Below are positions 1 to 7,756 of a stretch of 35,832 nucleotides of DNA, one piece after another (within the stretch, counting starts at the first letter, position 1; every line of letters begins with the position of its first letter). The notes beneath the pieces are model-generated. The model saw only the letters and a program-made list of their open reading frames with translations. It searched no databases and was not told the origin of the DNA. Origin of the DNA: JAAYAY01 sp964429355 (lineage in GTDB: Bacteria; Planctomycetota; Planctomycetia; Pirellulales; Thermoguttaceae); assembly GCA_964429355.1 (NCBI GenBank), contig CAYSCH010000049.1, forward strand, positions 1-35,832, in the 5' to 3' direction. The position numbers were made by a program, and so were the translations under genes.

Positions 1-2
1 CG

Positions 3-54
3 AGTTTCCCACGGGCATGGATGTGCACAGCCGGTGGTTTTGTTAGCGGCTCCA
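3..54 (+). repeat. 52-bp upstream repeat, copy 1
   Basis: This segment matches 35437-35488 in the same orientation at 49 of 52 positions. The three differences fall at 40, 44 and 46, in the loop of a possible hairpin (AGCCG at 30-34 with CGGCT at 47-51). A second possible pairing joins CCAC..GG with CC..GTGG across the first half. The copy ends 30 bp before the GTG start of the epimerase gene. The family is not one I recognise. It sits at the very edge of the window, which would fit a contig broken at a multicopy repeat, although that is only a guess. Confidence 0.75.
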
Positions 55-84
55 AGAACCTTAAGGTCGCGGGAGGCACTTCAG

Positions 85-1041
85 GTGCGCACGTTTCTGG
101 TAACCGGCGGTGCAGGTTTCATCGGATCCCATATTGCCGAGGCGCTGGTACGCCACCACAACAAGGTCCGGATCCTCGACAATCTCAGCACGGGGCACCT
201 TTCCAACCTCGATTCCATCCGCGATCGGGTCGAATTCGTGGAGGGAGACCTGCTCGACGCCCCGACAGTGGAGAAAGTCGTCGACGGTGTGGACTGCATC
301 TTTCACGAGGCGGCCCTGGCCTCGGTGCCGCGAAGCGTCAAGAATCCCCTGGCCACCAATGCGGCCTGCGTGACCGGGACCCTCACCCTCCTGGATGCCG
401 CACGGCGTGCGGGCGTCCGGCGATTGATCTACGCGGCCTCGAGCAGCGCCTACGGCGACCAGCCCTTCAGCTCCAAGCGGGAAACCGACCTGCCGGGACC
501 GCTATCCCCCTACGCGGTGGCCAAACTGGCTGGTGAACACTACTGCCGGGCCTTCACGGCCACCTACAAGTTCGAAACCGTGGCCATCCGGTACTTCAAC
601 GTGTTCGGGCCGCGGCAGGATCCCAACAGCCCCTACTCGGCGGTCATCCCCAAGTTCATCACGGCGATCCTCTCGGGCAAGCAGCCGACCATCTTCGGCG
701 ACGGGCTCCAGTCTCGCGATTTCACCTACGTGGAAAACGTGGTCCACGGAAACCTCCTGGCCGCCGATGCCCAGGACGTGGCCGGACGGGTGTTCAATGT
801 TGCCTGTGGTGGAAATATCAGCCTGATGGAACTCCTTCAATCCCTCAACGAGCTGCTGGGCACCAGCGTCCAGCCGATCTTCGAGAACTCCCGCCCGGGC
901 GACGTTCGCCAGAGCCTGGCCGACATTTCCCTGGCCCGCAAGCTGCTCGGCTACGAGCCCAAGGTCGATTTCCACGAAGGTCTCAAACGCTCGATCGACT
1001 ACTACAAGCAGCTCGCGGCCACCGGTGTGGCACATCCCTGA
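85..1041 (+). CDS. NAD-dependent nucleotide-sugar epimerase/dehydratase (extended SDR, UDP-glucose 4-epimerase-like)
   Basis: This 318-residue protein is a cytoplasmic extended short-chain dehydrogenase/reductase. The Rossmann motif TGGAGFIGSH begins at residue 7, a Ser-rich catalytic strand (SSSAYG) lies near residue 120, and the catalytic pair YxxxK is Y143/K147. The length and the 'RYFNVFGPRQDPNSPYSAVIP' type segment are typical of GalE/WbpP-like UDP-hexose 4-epimerases. The GTG at 85 is preferred over an upstream in-frame GTG at 34: it follows GGGAGG (71-76) by 8 nt, places the Rossmann motif at the very N-terminus, and leaves the repeat at 3-54 outside the gene. Substrate cannot be read from sequence. 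It is probably involved in cell-surface polysaccharide or nucleotide-sugar synthesis and has no co-directional neighbour nearby. Confidence 0.93.
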   Translation: MRTFLVTGGAGFIGSHIAEALVRHHNKVRILDNLSTGHLSNLDSIRDRVEFVEGDLLDAPTVEKVVDGVDCIFHEAALASVPRSVKNPLATNAACVTGTLTLLDAARRAGVRRLIYAASSSAYGDQPFSSKRETDLPGPLSPYAVAKLAGEHYCRAFTATYKFETVAIRYFNVFGPRQDPNSPYSAVIPKFITAILSGKQPTIFGDGLQSRDFTYVENVVHGNLLAADAQDVAGRVFNVACGGNISLMELLQSLNELLGTSVQPIFENSRPGDVRQSLADISLARKLLGYEPKVDFHEGLKRSIDYYKQLAATGVAHP

Positions 1042-1364
1042 GCGCAGCAGAGCTCGTTGGACTACAGGCTTGGGCCATCTTCAGCCTGCGTTCTTCAAGA
1101 CACTTTGACACCCCAATGATCGCCGCGTGGTCTCGCCCGCGCTGCGCCGGTGTTTTCGCCCATGCGCGTGCTTTCCATTCCCTCGTCCGCTGCCGCCAGG
1201 CAGCCGGCGAGAGCCGGCCGGGCCGCGCCTTGCGGGGTTACATGAGCAGGAGGCAGCCAATGATTGTCAGCCCGCTCAACAAGCTCGCGCCGATGCCGAT
1301 TCTTGCCGGGCGAGCGGGTTGGCATGCCAGGCCCGCACGCCCCAATCCCAGTCCGACCGAGCTG
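1042..1364. other. Intergenic region without a recognised gene
   Basis: This 323-bp stretch separates the tail ends of the epimerase gene (+) and the metalloprotease gene (-). It contains the candidate hairpin at 1065-1088. Open frames cross it on both strands, including a minus-strand frame (1238-1483) ending in a hydrophobic stretch. None has a recognisable family or supporting start, and I treat them as chance ORFs in GC-rich DNA. Confidence 0.5.
1065..1088 (+). terminator. Possible terminator hairpin after the epimerase gene
   Basis: CAGGCT (1065-1070) pairs perfectly with AGCCTG (1083-1088) around a 12-nt loop, 23 nt after the epimerase stop. There is no clean T-run behind it, only a T-containing stretch, so it is a weak candidate. 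Confidence 0.3.
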
Positions 1365-2624
1365 TCACCTGCCCTCCGACCGGAAGCTGGCATGGCAGGC
1401 ATCGATATGCAATCCCAGTTGCCCTGGGGTGACCTGGTCGTAGATTGGCGTGCCGCCAAGGAAGATACGCACTCGGTCGCCAAGACACTCGATCAGGAGC
1501 CGATCGGTGGCGGCCGTCTGCCTGGTCGTGAGATGGAGATGCCACTGCGAGCCGATGCGATGAAGAACCTGAATCTGATGGTTCCAGTCCAGTTGGGCCA
1601 GATAGAAATCGTTCACGCCGCGGTAGCCGAAGACGGCCCCGGCTTTCCAGACCGGGTCTTTCGAGCGGATCTCAAAACGCTGGCCATCCAGGCCGTTCTC
1701 CGCCTGGGGAAGGCTCTCTTCGTGGTTTTGAGAGTTTTGGGACTCGACCGCCAGTTCGAGTCGTGCCAGGGGCTGCTTGTGGATTAGTAGGCCGACGGTT
1801 TGAGACCAGCCTTCCAGCGTTTGGCCCGATTGCTGCCACTCGATCCAGACGACAGACCATGGCTGCTGGTGGCCGGAGATCCAGCGGTGGAACTCGTCGG
1901 CCAACTGGCCACCGACCGGGCCGATCGTTTCCTGAAAGGCCTCAAGCGGCGAGTCGCCGCGATCGAGCCGCGAACCAAGCCGGCGGAAGGCCTCTCGGTC
2001 GCGATGGATGAGGAAATGGACGAGCGCCCAGCTCACTGGACGCGAGAGGGGTTCTTCGCCGCGGATCACGCGCTGCATCCATGCGACCCGATCGGTGCTC
2101 GCCTCGAGGGCGGCCAAGGCGACGGCCGGATAGTCTTCGAGGCTGACGGCGGGTACAGAGCCGCAGTGAAGTTGCGCGCCGTCCCAGTTGTGCATGGCGA
2201 AGTACTCGGCGAGACCTTCCATGTACCAGGCGGCTTTGAGGGCATGGTTTTCGGTGGCGGCGAGGAAATGGAACTGGTGGGTGGCCTCGTGCAAGAGGAG
2301 CTGCCGGGTATAGTAGGTCGAGGGCTGGATGAAGAGATAAACGGTGCGGTTCTCCGGCCCGTAGTACCCGCCCGCATCAACCGCCGGATGCCTGTCACGA
2401 GCCAGTGCCTCATCAAAGGCCTCGCGATCGGCAAGCAGGATGATTCGCAAGGGGCCGTCGGGCTGGCGGCCGAAGAACTCGGCCAAATCTGCATGCAGTT
2501 GGTCAAGCAATCGGTCGGTTTCCGCGGCGACCGCCTCCGGGGCGCGGATTTCGTAGTGTTCGGATCTGACAGTAGCCGCAGGCGGTGCGGCCAGGAGGAT
2601 CGTGGCCAGAAGGAATGGGTGCAT
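1365..2624 (-). CDS. Secreted gluzincin-like zinc metalloprotease with C-terminal beta-sandwich domain
   Basis: The 419-residue protein begins with a short signal peptide (residues 1 to about 17). It has the HExxH zinc motif HEATH at residues 112-116. The downstream EGLAEYF segment supplies a probable third ligand, E136, about 20 residues after H116. This resembles the peptidase MA-like/DUF1570 group of gluzincins. From about residue 310 the sequence looks like a concanavalin/LamG or 3-keto-disaccharide-hydrolase (DUF1080)-like beta-sandwich, ending in the usual 'GQLGLHID..ASFR' type edge. The role is probably extracytoplasmic peptide hydrolysis, but no substrate can be inferred. It lies downstream of the GH123-like gene on the same strand, 195 bp away and separated by hairpins, so shared transcription is uncertain. 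Confidence 0.8.
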   Translation of the reverse strand: MHPFLLATILLAAPPAATVRSEHYEIRAPEAVAAETDRLLDQLHADLAEFFGRQPDGPLRIILLADREAFDEALARDRHPAVDAGGYYGPENRTVYLFIQPSTYYTRQLLLHEATHQFHFLAATENHALKAAWYMEGLAEYFAMHNWDGAQLHCGSVPAVSLEDYPAVALAALEASTDRVAWMQRVIRGEEPLSRPVSWALVHFLIHRDREAFRRLGSRLDRGDSPLEAFQETIGPVGGQLADEFHRWISGHQQPWSVVWIEWQQSGQTLEGWSQTVGLLIHKQPLARLELAVESQNSQNHEESLPQAENGLDGQRFEIRSKDPVWKAGAVFGYRGVNDFYLAQLDWNHQIQVLHRIGSQWHLHLTTRQTAATDRLLIECLGDRVRIFLGGTPIYDQVTPGQLGLHIDACHASFRSEGR

Positions 2625-2693
2625 GGATCGGAAGGTGAGGAAGGTCTGGCGGCAGGGGCGAGGGATCGCCGGCCACCGGAGTCAAAGCTCTCA

Positions 2694-2709
2694 CCACCGG
2701 AGTCGGTGG
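2694..2709 (-). other. 6-bp perfect hairpin between GH123 and metalloprotease genes
   Basis: CCACCG and CGGTGG form a perfect 6-bp stem around the tetraloop GAGT. An additional CCACCGGAGTC just upstream makes this a direct repeat as well. No T-run follows on either strand, so termination is unproven. Confidence 0.3.
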
Positions 2710-2732
2710 CACGTCCCTGAGTGAGAGCGAAG

Positions 2733-2758
2733 GGCGTGGTTTGTGAGGGCACCACGCC
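2733..2758 (-). terminator. Possible terminator or processing hairpin downstream of GH123 gene
   Basis: GGCGTGGT (2733-2740) pairs perfectly with ACCACGCC (2751-2758) around a 10-nt loop. It lies about 60 nt past the stop of the minus-strand GH123-like gene. No U-tract is visible, so a Rho-independent terminator is only possible, not shown. Confidence 0.35.
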
Positions 2759-2819
2759 GTTGGTTCCTCAGGGCGTGTTGACCAACTTATATCTGGGCGC
2801 GCCCTTACGCGTCGGGTTT

Positions 2820-5800
2820 CTATGGGTTGGAGAGTTGTTCGATGGCTTGCGCCACCTGGGTTCTTGCGCGGAGGAGGGCTTCGGGATCGGGGAGGATCTT
2901 GCTGGAATAACGTCCGCCGGCATTGGGGATTTCGACCAACGCAGCTGCGGCGGCGAGGGCCTGCTCGGCCTGGGCTGTGTTGCGTCCGGAGGCTCTGGCT
3001 TCCTGGATCAGACTCTTGAGGCGATAGAGGTACTCGTAGTCTTCGACGCCTTCACGGGCGTTTTCCAGCCGGATGGAGCTGACAGGCTGCGTTTGCCCCA
3101 GAGGACCGCCCGGATAGATAAGAAAACCATCGCCGTTGGGGTAGCGGATCCAGTAGTATTTGCCCGGCTCGCTCGACTGGCGGATATAGCTGTGCCAGCC
3201 GTACTGGTAGGGATCGTAGGTGAGCCACGAGACGCCCCAGAATTCGTAGGCCTCGGCGCCGAATTTGAAGCAGTAATGGGGCAGGAGCCGTTCGACGGCA
3301 CAGTAGGGGGTGTCGGTGCACATCTGCCCGTCGGTGGTGAACCAGATCCGGTCGCCAGCCTGCTGGAGCCGGGCGATCTTGTCGACCGGCACGCCTCCGT
3401 AGTGGCCGATGCCCCAGACGTCGAGGTAGCCGTCCCAGTCGGGCACATGCTTCCAGGTGCTCGAATAGATCGGGATCGTGGGATCGACCTCGTGGATCAT
3501 GTCGCAGAGGGCCTTCATTTGAACCGAGATGTGCGGGAACCAATCGTGAGGTTCGTCGGAGATGTAGAGAACGATACGATCTGCCCAGCCCTTCTCTTTC
3601 ACATGGTCCCAGTAGGCCTTGAGGCAGGCCTGGTAGACCTTTTTATACTCCGGGCGGAGCTTGCTGCGATCGGCGTTTTCATACGGGGGCTCTCCTTCGT
3701 AGGGTTGCTCGCCAAACATGGTCTTGGGAGGATGGGCCCAGCCGAACAGGTAGAACTGCCAGGGCGTGTAGGAATAGGGGAGGCCCAGTTCATTGAAGTA
3801 GAACTCGGCCGCTTTGTCGTATTCGGTGAAGTCGGCCTCGACTCGCCCGTCAACATAGCGGATCTGCGGAGACGGTTCGATCTTGTCGGCCGAGAGACGC
3901 CGGTCGGCGAGGAAGCGGACCAGGTCGGGATACATCTGGTCGAGCGGCTTACCCCACTGGGACGGGCCGCCCGGTCCATAGCGGACGTCGTAGATGGCGG
4001 CCACATGGTTCTCATCGGGCAGCGAGAAGTTCCAGACGTGAAGCGTGTAGCTCTCCTCGGCGAGCACCTGGCCTGCGGCCTCCAGGCGCACGGTTCCCCG
4101 ATAATCGCCGGCAGGGGTGTTCTTGGGGATGTGGAACGTGAGCCAGACGGCCTGGGTGGCGTTGGCCTTAAGGTCGACCGTGCCGGTCGGCAGGAGCGGG
4201 TCGGGCCAGAGGCCGGGCCAGCCGTCGCAGCCGGGTTGTTGGGTGGGGAGCAGCCGGTGCCAGGCAGGGACCTCGGACTGATAGTAGCTCGTGGGATAGT
4301 CGATCGGCACGTAGCCGACCATCTGGATTTCAGGGGCTGGCAGTTCGGCCTGCGAAGTGGCCGGTGGCGTCGCCCGGACTCGCACCTGGTCGATCTCGCG
4401 GCCGGTGCGAAGGGCCAACTGGAGCACTTCGCGCTCGTTGCCGGCGGTGGAGATCTGCAGGAGCTGTTTGCTCGCCGGGGCGGGATCGTCAGGAAAGACC
4501 TTCACGACCGAGGCGACCGGCCAGACGGCAAGACTCTCGGAGGTCGGGATCGGCCGGCACTGGAAAGTCGCGATGCGGCCGAGGACGACTTCGGCCAGGG
4601 AGACGCCATCGTGCCAGACGGTGCCGGAGGCGGTGGTTGTCAGGTGGATCTGGAACTGGGCGGCGTCGTCGGGCATGGTGAACAGGCCCGAGGTGAGGGT
4701 CCAATCGGTGGTTCCGGAGATGCCCTGGGCGAGGCTCGTCATGCCGGAGGTAGCGGCCAGGCTGCCATCGGCCTTGCGGAGGTGCACGTGGACGCGAGCG
4801 TCGCCACCACTGAGATTTTCACCCTTGAGCCAGGCCGAAAGAAGATAAGTGGCGCCTGGCCGGATCGGTACGGTCTGGTGCCAGCCTCGCCAGCTTTCGG
4901 GCAGGCCTTCAGGAACATCCATGCGAGCGCAGGCGGAGCCGAGATCGGGGCGGCCGGGATCATCGGCGGAGAAACGCACGCCGTCTTTGCCTTCGGCGGG
5001 GCCTGTGGGCCTCCACGCTTCCGGAAGCGGCCGGCCTTGTTCAAAGTTGTCGTTGGCCACGAGGTTCGTCAGCAGGCCGGAGGTGACTGGGGGCTGGTCG
5101 TCCTTGCCGGGGAGCCGGTTGTCGGCAAAGTAGACGTGGTAACGGGCGACCGTCTGCGCGGGAGTCTGACCCTGGAAGAGGAGTGCGCTGCCGGCGAAGG
5201 TGTGAGGGACTATTTTGTCGCCAAGGGCGACCCGGATCGAATCCAGTTCGAGCCGTCCCCGGGCCCGGCCGTGGATCATGTTGAGGTCGACGGAGATCAT
5301 CGCCGAGGGCTTGGGCTGGTCGGTGAAGTTGTAGACGGAAACGACGGCCCGGCGATCGGGGGCTTCGCTCGGCCAGTTGGCCGTGTCGGCGTGGCTACCG
5401 AGTTCATTGAGCTCGACGCGCTCGACCGCCAGAACGTCGGCACGAACGGTGCCCGGTTCCAGGCAGGTGAGGGAAACATCGTCGAACCAGGCCGTGCCCG
5501 TGCCGCGCAGGACGGTACCCAGGCTGAGGAGATTGGCCCCGTCGGGAGCGGTGAATTCGTGGGCAACTTTCTTCCAGTCGAAGGTACCCTGGCCGGCCGC
5601 GAGCGTGGGGGCGGAGAGCATGGGGTTCTGGGCGTTACCGATGTGAAGATACCAGCCGGTGAAGCCCTTGACGTCCTCCGCTCGGACCCAGGCCTCGACG
5701 CGGTAGCGTGCGCCGGCGTCGATGTGGATGCCGTCTTGCCGGGCGGCGATCCAGGTTTCTTCCGCGCCGGGGGCGACGACCGTTTTGAGGCAGCGCTGGC

Positions 5801-6362
5801 CCGAGTGGGCTCCTTCGGTGCTCCAAAGAGACTGATGCTGGTCGTCGGCCGCGTCGTGCTTCCAGCCGTCGGGTGTCTCGCCGGAGCCGAGTTCCACCGA
5901 ACCGTTGACCAGACTGGGGCGGGCCTTCAGATAGTCGGGCAAGAGGCCGGCGGCCGGGTTGTCGAAATAGACGTAGCAGGTCGTGGCGCTCTTGGGCTGG
6001 CATTCGGCTGGAAGGACGAGAGATGCCCCGAGGGGAATTGCTCCTTCCTCAATCGCCTGGCCGCCGGGGCTGAAAATGGCAAAGAGGAGCTCGGTGCCAT
6101 CGGCGGCAGTCACGCGAACCTGACGGGCATCCTGGCCGGCCAGGGCTGCCAGGGGCCCCTGGTCGATCTTCAGTTCGACCGGCGTACCCTCCAGGGGGCC
6201 GTCACCGCTGTTGGCAATGGTAACAGGGAGACGGGCCCGCCAGTACTGGCCGCCATCGAGGGCCAACGGGTGTTGCCAGTCGGCGGCGGGTGCGGGCAAG
6301 GCCTCGAGGGAGGCGGCCAGGGACAGGATTGTGAGGACGAATTTGGAGAAGGCTGGTTTCAT
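2820..6362 (-). CDS. Large secreted GH123-like (DUF4091) glycoside hydrolase with carbohydrate-binding modules
   Basis: The 1180-residue protein starts with a signal peptide ending near residue 26. Residues of about 30-180 form a beta-rich domain. Two CBM4/9-like jelly-roll modules follow (about 185-305 and 445-600), each with the 'W..DGVSL' or 'WFDDVSL' type closing strand. The C-terminal half matches the DUF4091/GH123 catalytic region, with the motif YISDEP placing an Asp-Glu pair at D936/E937. In characterised GH123 beta-N-acetylgalactosaminidases such an Asp-Glu pair supports substrate-assisted catalysis through the N-acetyl group. The C-terminal 'NAREGVEDYEYLYRL' region is also typical. 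The probable role is periplasmic or extracellular cleavage of an amino-sugar-containing glycan; the exact substrate is inference. No clear Shine-Dalgarno sequence precedes the ATG at 6362. Confidence 0.88.
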   Translation of the reverse strand: MKPAFSKFVLTILSLAASLEALPAPAADWQHPLALDGGQYWRARLPVTIANSGDGPLEGTPVELKIDQGPLAALAGQDARQVRVTAADGTELLFAIFSPGGQAIEEGAIPLGASLVLPAECQPKSATTCYVYFDNPAAGLLPDYLKARPSLVNGSVELGSGETPDGWKHDAADDQHQSLWSTEGAHSGQRCLKTVVAPGAEETWIAARQDGIHIDAGARYRVEAWVRAEDVKGFTGWYLHIGNAQNPMLSAPTLAAGQGTFDWKKVAHEFTAPDGANLLSLGTVLRGTGTAWFDDVSLTCLEPGTVRADVLAVERVELNELGSHADTANWPSEAPDRRAVVSVYNFTDQPKPSAMISVDLNMIHGRARGRLELDSIRVALGDKIVPHTFAGSALLFQGQTPAQTVARYHVYFADNRLPGKDDQPPVTSGLLTNLVANDNFEQGRPLPEAWRPTGPAEGKDGVRFSADDPGRPDLGSACARMDVPEGLPESWRGWHQTVPIRPGATYLLSAWLKGENLSGGDARVHVHLRKADGSLAATSGMTSLAQGISGTTDWTLTSGLFTMPDDAAQFQIHLTTTASGTVWHDGVSLAEVVLGRIATFQCRPIPTSESLAVWPVASVVKVFPDDPAPASKQLLQISTAGNEREVLQLALRTGREIDQVRVRATPPATSQAELPAPEIQMVGYVPIDYPTSYYQSEVPAWHRLLPTQQPGCDGWPGLWPDPLLPTGTVDLKANATQAVWLTFHIPKNTPAGDYRGTVRLEAAGQVLAEESYTLHVWNFSLPDENHVAAIYDVRYGPGGPSQWGKPLDQMYPDLVRFLADRRLSADKIEPSPQIRYVDGRVEADFTEYDKAAEFYFNELGLPYSYTPWQFYLFGWAHPPKTMFGEQPYEGEPPYENADRSKLRPEYKKVYQACLKAYWDHVKEKGWADRIVLYISDEPHDWFPHISVQMKALCDMIHEVDPTIPIYSSTWKHVPDWDGYLDVWGIGHYGGVPVDKIARLQQAGDRIWFTTDGQMCTDTPYCAVERLLPHYCFKFGAEAYEFWGVSWLTYDPYQYGWHSYIRQSSEPGKYYWIRYPNGDGFLIYPGGPLGQTQPVSSIRLENAREGVEDYEYLYRLKSLIQEARASGRNTAQAEQALAAAAALVEIPNAGGRYSSKILPDPEALLRARTQVAQAIEQLSNP

Positions 6363-6796
6363 GGCTCAACTCTGGGGATATAATCGGGAGCAACTGTCAG
6401 ATGGAAACGCTTGCGGCGACGGCGTTTGGCACACATGTTCACTGCGCGGTGCATTTGCCCTCGGACAGTCCATGAATTGCCGGACGATGGCCCGCGGCGA
6501 TTCTGGGGTCGTGTGCAAAGGGGGGGGCGCCACGGTGGCTTCAAGGGGAAAGGTCTTTTCGCATGCTGGTTGAAGGTTGTGGAGCGAGCAAACGGCACCG
6601 CTTCAGGAAAGAGTAAAGGGGAACGGGGCGTGGGTCAACAGGCGGGCGATGGAAGAGTGGAGGATGGAGAGAGAAATGGAGATGGGCGGAGGAGAGGAGG
6701 GCCGGGGCAGCCAGGGGAGAAAACGATGATCAGCAACGATCGGACAAACATTCGGATAGCCCGGGCTCAAGTTGGATTCGCTGTGGAAGGGGCGTC
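6363..6796. other. Divergent intergenic region with purine-rich tract
   Basis: This 434-bp region separates two head-to-head genes and must hold promoters for both, but I could not assign a convincing -35/-10 pair. A TATAAT string occurs at 6379-6384 on the + strand, 400 bp from the + gene, so it is not a persuasive promoter. From about 6643 to 6700 the + strand is almost pure purine and repeats units like GATGGA and GTGGA, resembling the TGGAA-type units found at 20906-20923 and 24071-24150. No ORF here has a recognisable product. Confidence 0.45.
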
Positions 6797-7756
6797 GTGC
6801 AATCTCTGAAGATCATTCTGTTGTGCATGGCCGCAGCCATTGTCTACGGAGTCTGTCATGACCAGGTGACGGCACGGGTCTGCGTCGAGTATTTCACGGT
6901 GGGACATGCGGCGATCTTCTGCACGGAGTCACCCACGCTGCTGGCCTTTGGATTTGGGACGATGGCAACCTGGTGGGTTGGCTTGCTCCTTGGCGGGCTG
7001 GCTGCAATCGTCTCCCGGGCAGGATCGTGGCCGAAGTTCGATGCCACACATCTGATTCGACCGATAACCTGCCTGCTGATCGTGATGGCAGTCGCCTCGA
7101 TACTGGCCGGGTTCACCGGTTATCAGCTTGCCGAGGGAAGCGGCTATGTGCTGCCCGAACCGTTTGCGAACCGGGTTCCAAAAGATCGTCACCACCTGTT
7201 CTTTGCCGATTCATTGGCACACCTGGCGGCCTATGGATTTGGACTTTTGGGCGGGCTGATTTTGTGTGCTGGGGTGCTCGTCGAACGCCGCCGAATCGCC
7301 CGGGCTGCCGATTCCGCCACGGATGGGACGGCCCGCACGGATTCTCTCTTCGGCCACTGGGTGATTACTATCAGTCGTTGGACTGCCAGAGCGATCAGCC
7401 TCCCTCTCCTGGTTCTCCTGGTTCTTGTTACCCTGGGCGACGGCGTACCGAACCTGCTCACGGCACCGCTGCGAGTAAGGCTGTTCGTCGCAGTTGTGTT
7501 GATGGTGCTCGTTGGCCTGATTCTCGCCTGGAAGAGGGAAGGACTCGGCAGTCTGCTGATCCTTGGCGGGCTGGTCTTGTTTGCCGCATCCGGTGAGAGA
7601 TTCCTGATGGGCATCGTGCTGGCGCCGTGGCTGGTTACGGGGCTGTGCTATCTGGTGTGTTGGTTGGGAGAACGCCGGTCCAAAGGCATGCAGGAACTAC
7701 CGTCACCTGCACCGCGAACCGTTGATGATGAACCGAATATAGGGGCCGGAACGTGA
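6797..7756 (+). CDS. Conserved polytopic membrane protein of unknown function
   Basis: The 319-residue protein has about seven to eight hydrophobic segments. It falls into two halves. The first (to about residue 165) carries a 'CHDQVTARVCVEYFTVGH' type motif followed by 'ATWWVGLLLG', seen in conserved bacterial membrane proteins of unknown function. The second, after a charged loop near 165-190, is a set of hydrophobic helices ending in a charged tail. The GTG start is supported by GGAAGGGG at 6786-6793. The stop overlaps the next gene's GTG start (GTGA at 7753-7756), so the two are probably translationally coupled. No catalytic motif is visible and no function is proposed. Confidence 0.8.
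   Translation: MQSLKIILLCMAAAIVYGVCHDQVTARVCVEYFTVGHAAIFCTESPTLLAFGFGTMATWWVGLLLGGLAAIVSRAGSWPKFDATHLIRPITCLLIVMAVASILAGFTGYQLAEGSGYVLPEPFANRVPKDRHHLFFADSLAHLAAYGFGLLGGLILCAGVLVERRRIARAADSATDGTARTDSLFGHWVITISRWTARAISLPLLVLLVLVTLGDGVPNLLTAPLRVRLFVAVVLMVLVGLILAWKREGLGSLLILGGLVLFAASGERFLMGIVLAPWLVTGLCYLVCWLGERRSKGMQELPSPAPRTVDDEPNIGAGT

Noticed and set aside
1800..2720. A 306-codon + strand frame
   Set aside because: It is antisense to the metalloprotease gene, whose HExxH motif and signal peptide make the minus strand convincing.
2721..6383. A 1220-codon open frame on the + strand
   Set aside because: It lies wholly antisense to the GH123-like gene, has a composition of Gly, Val, Asp and Arg typical of shadow frames in GC-rich DNA, and shows no family motif.
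6379..6384. TATAAT string as a promoter for the gene at 6797
   Set aside because: It is over 400 bp from the start, has no good -35 partner, and lies within the short leader of the opposite gene.
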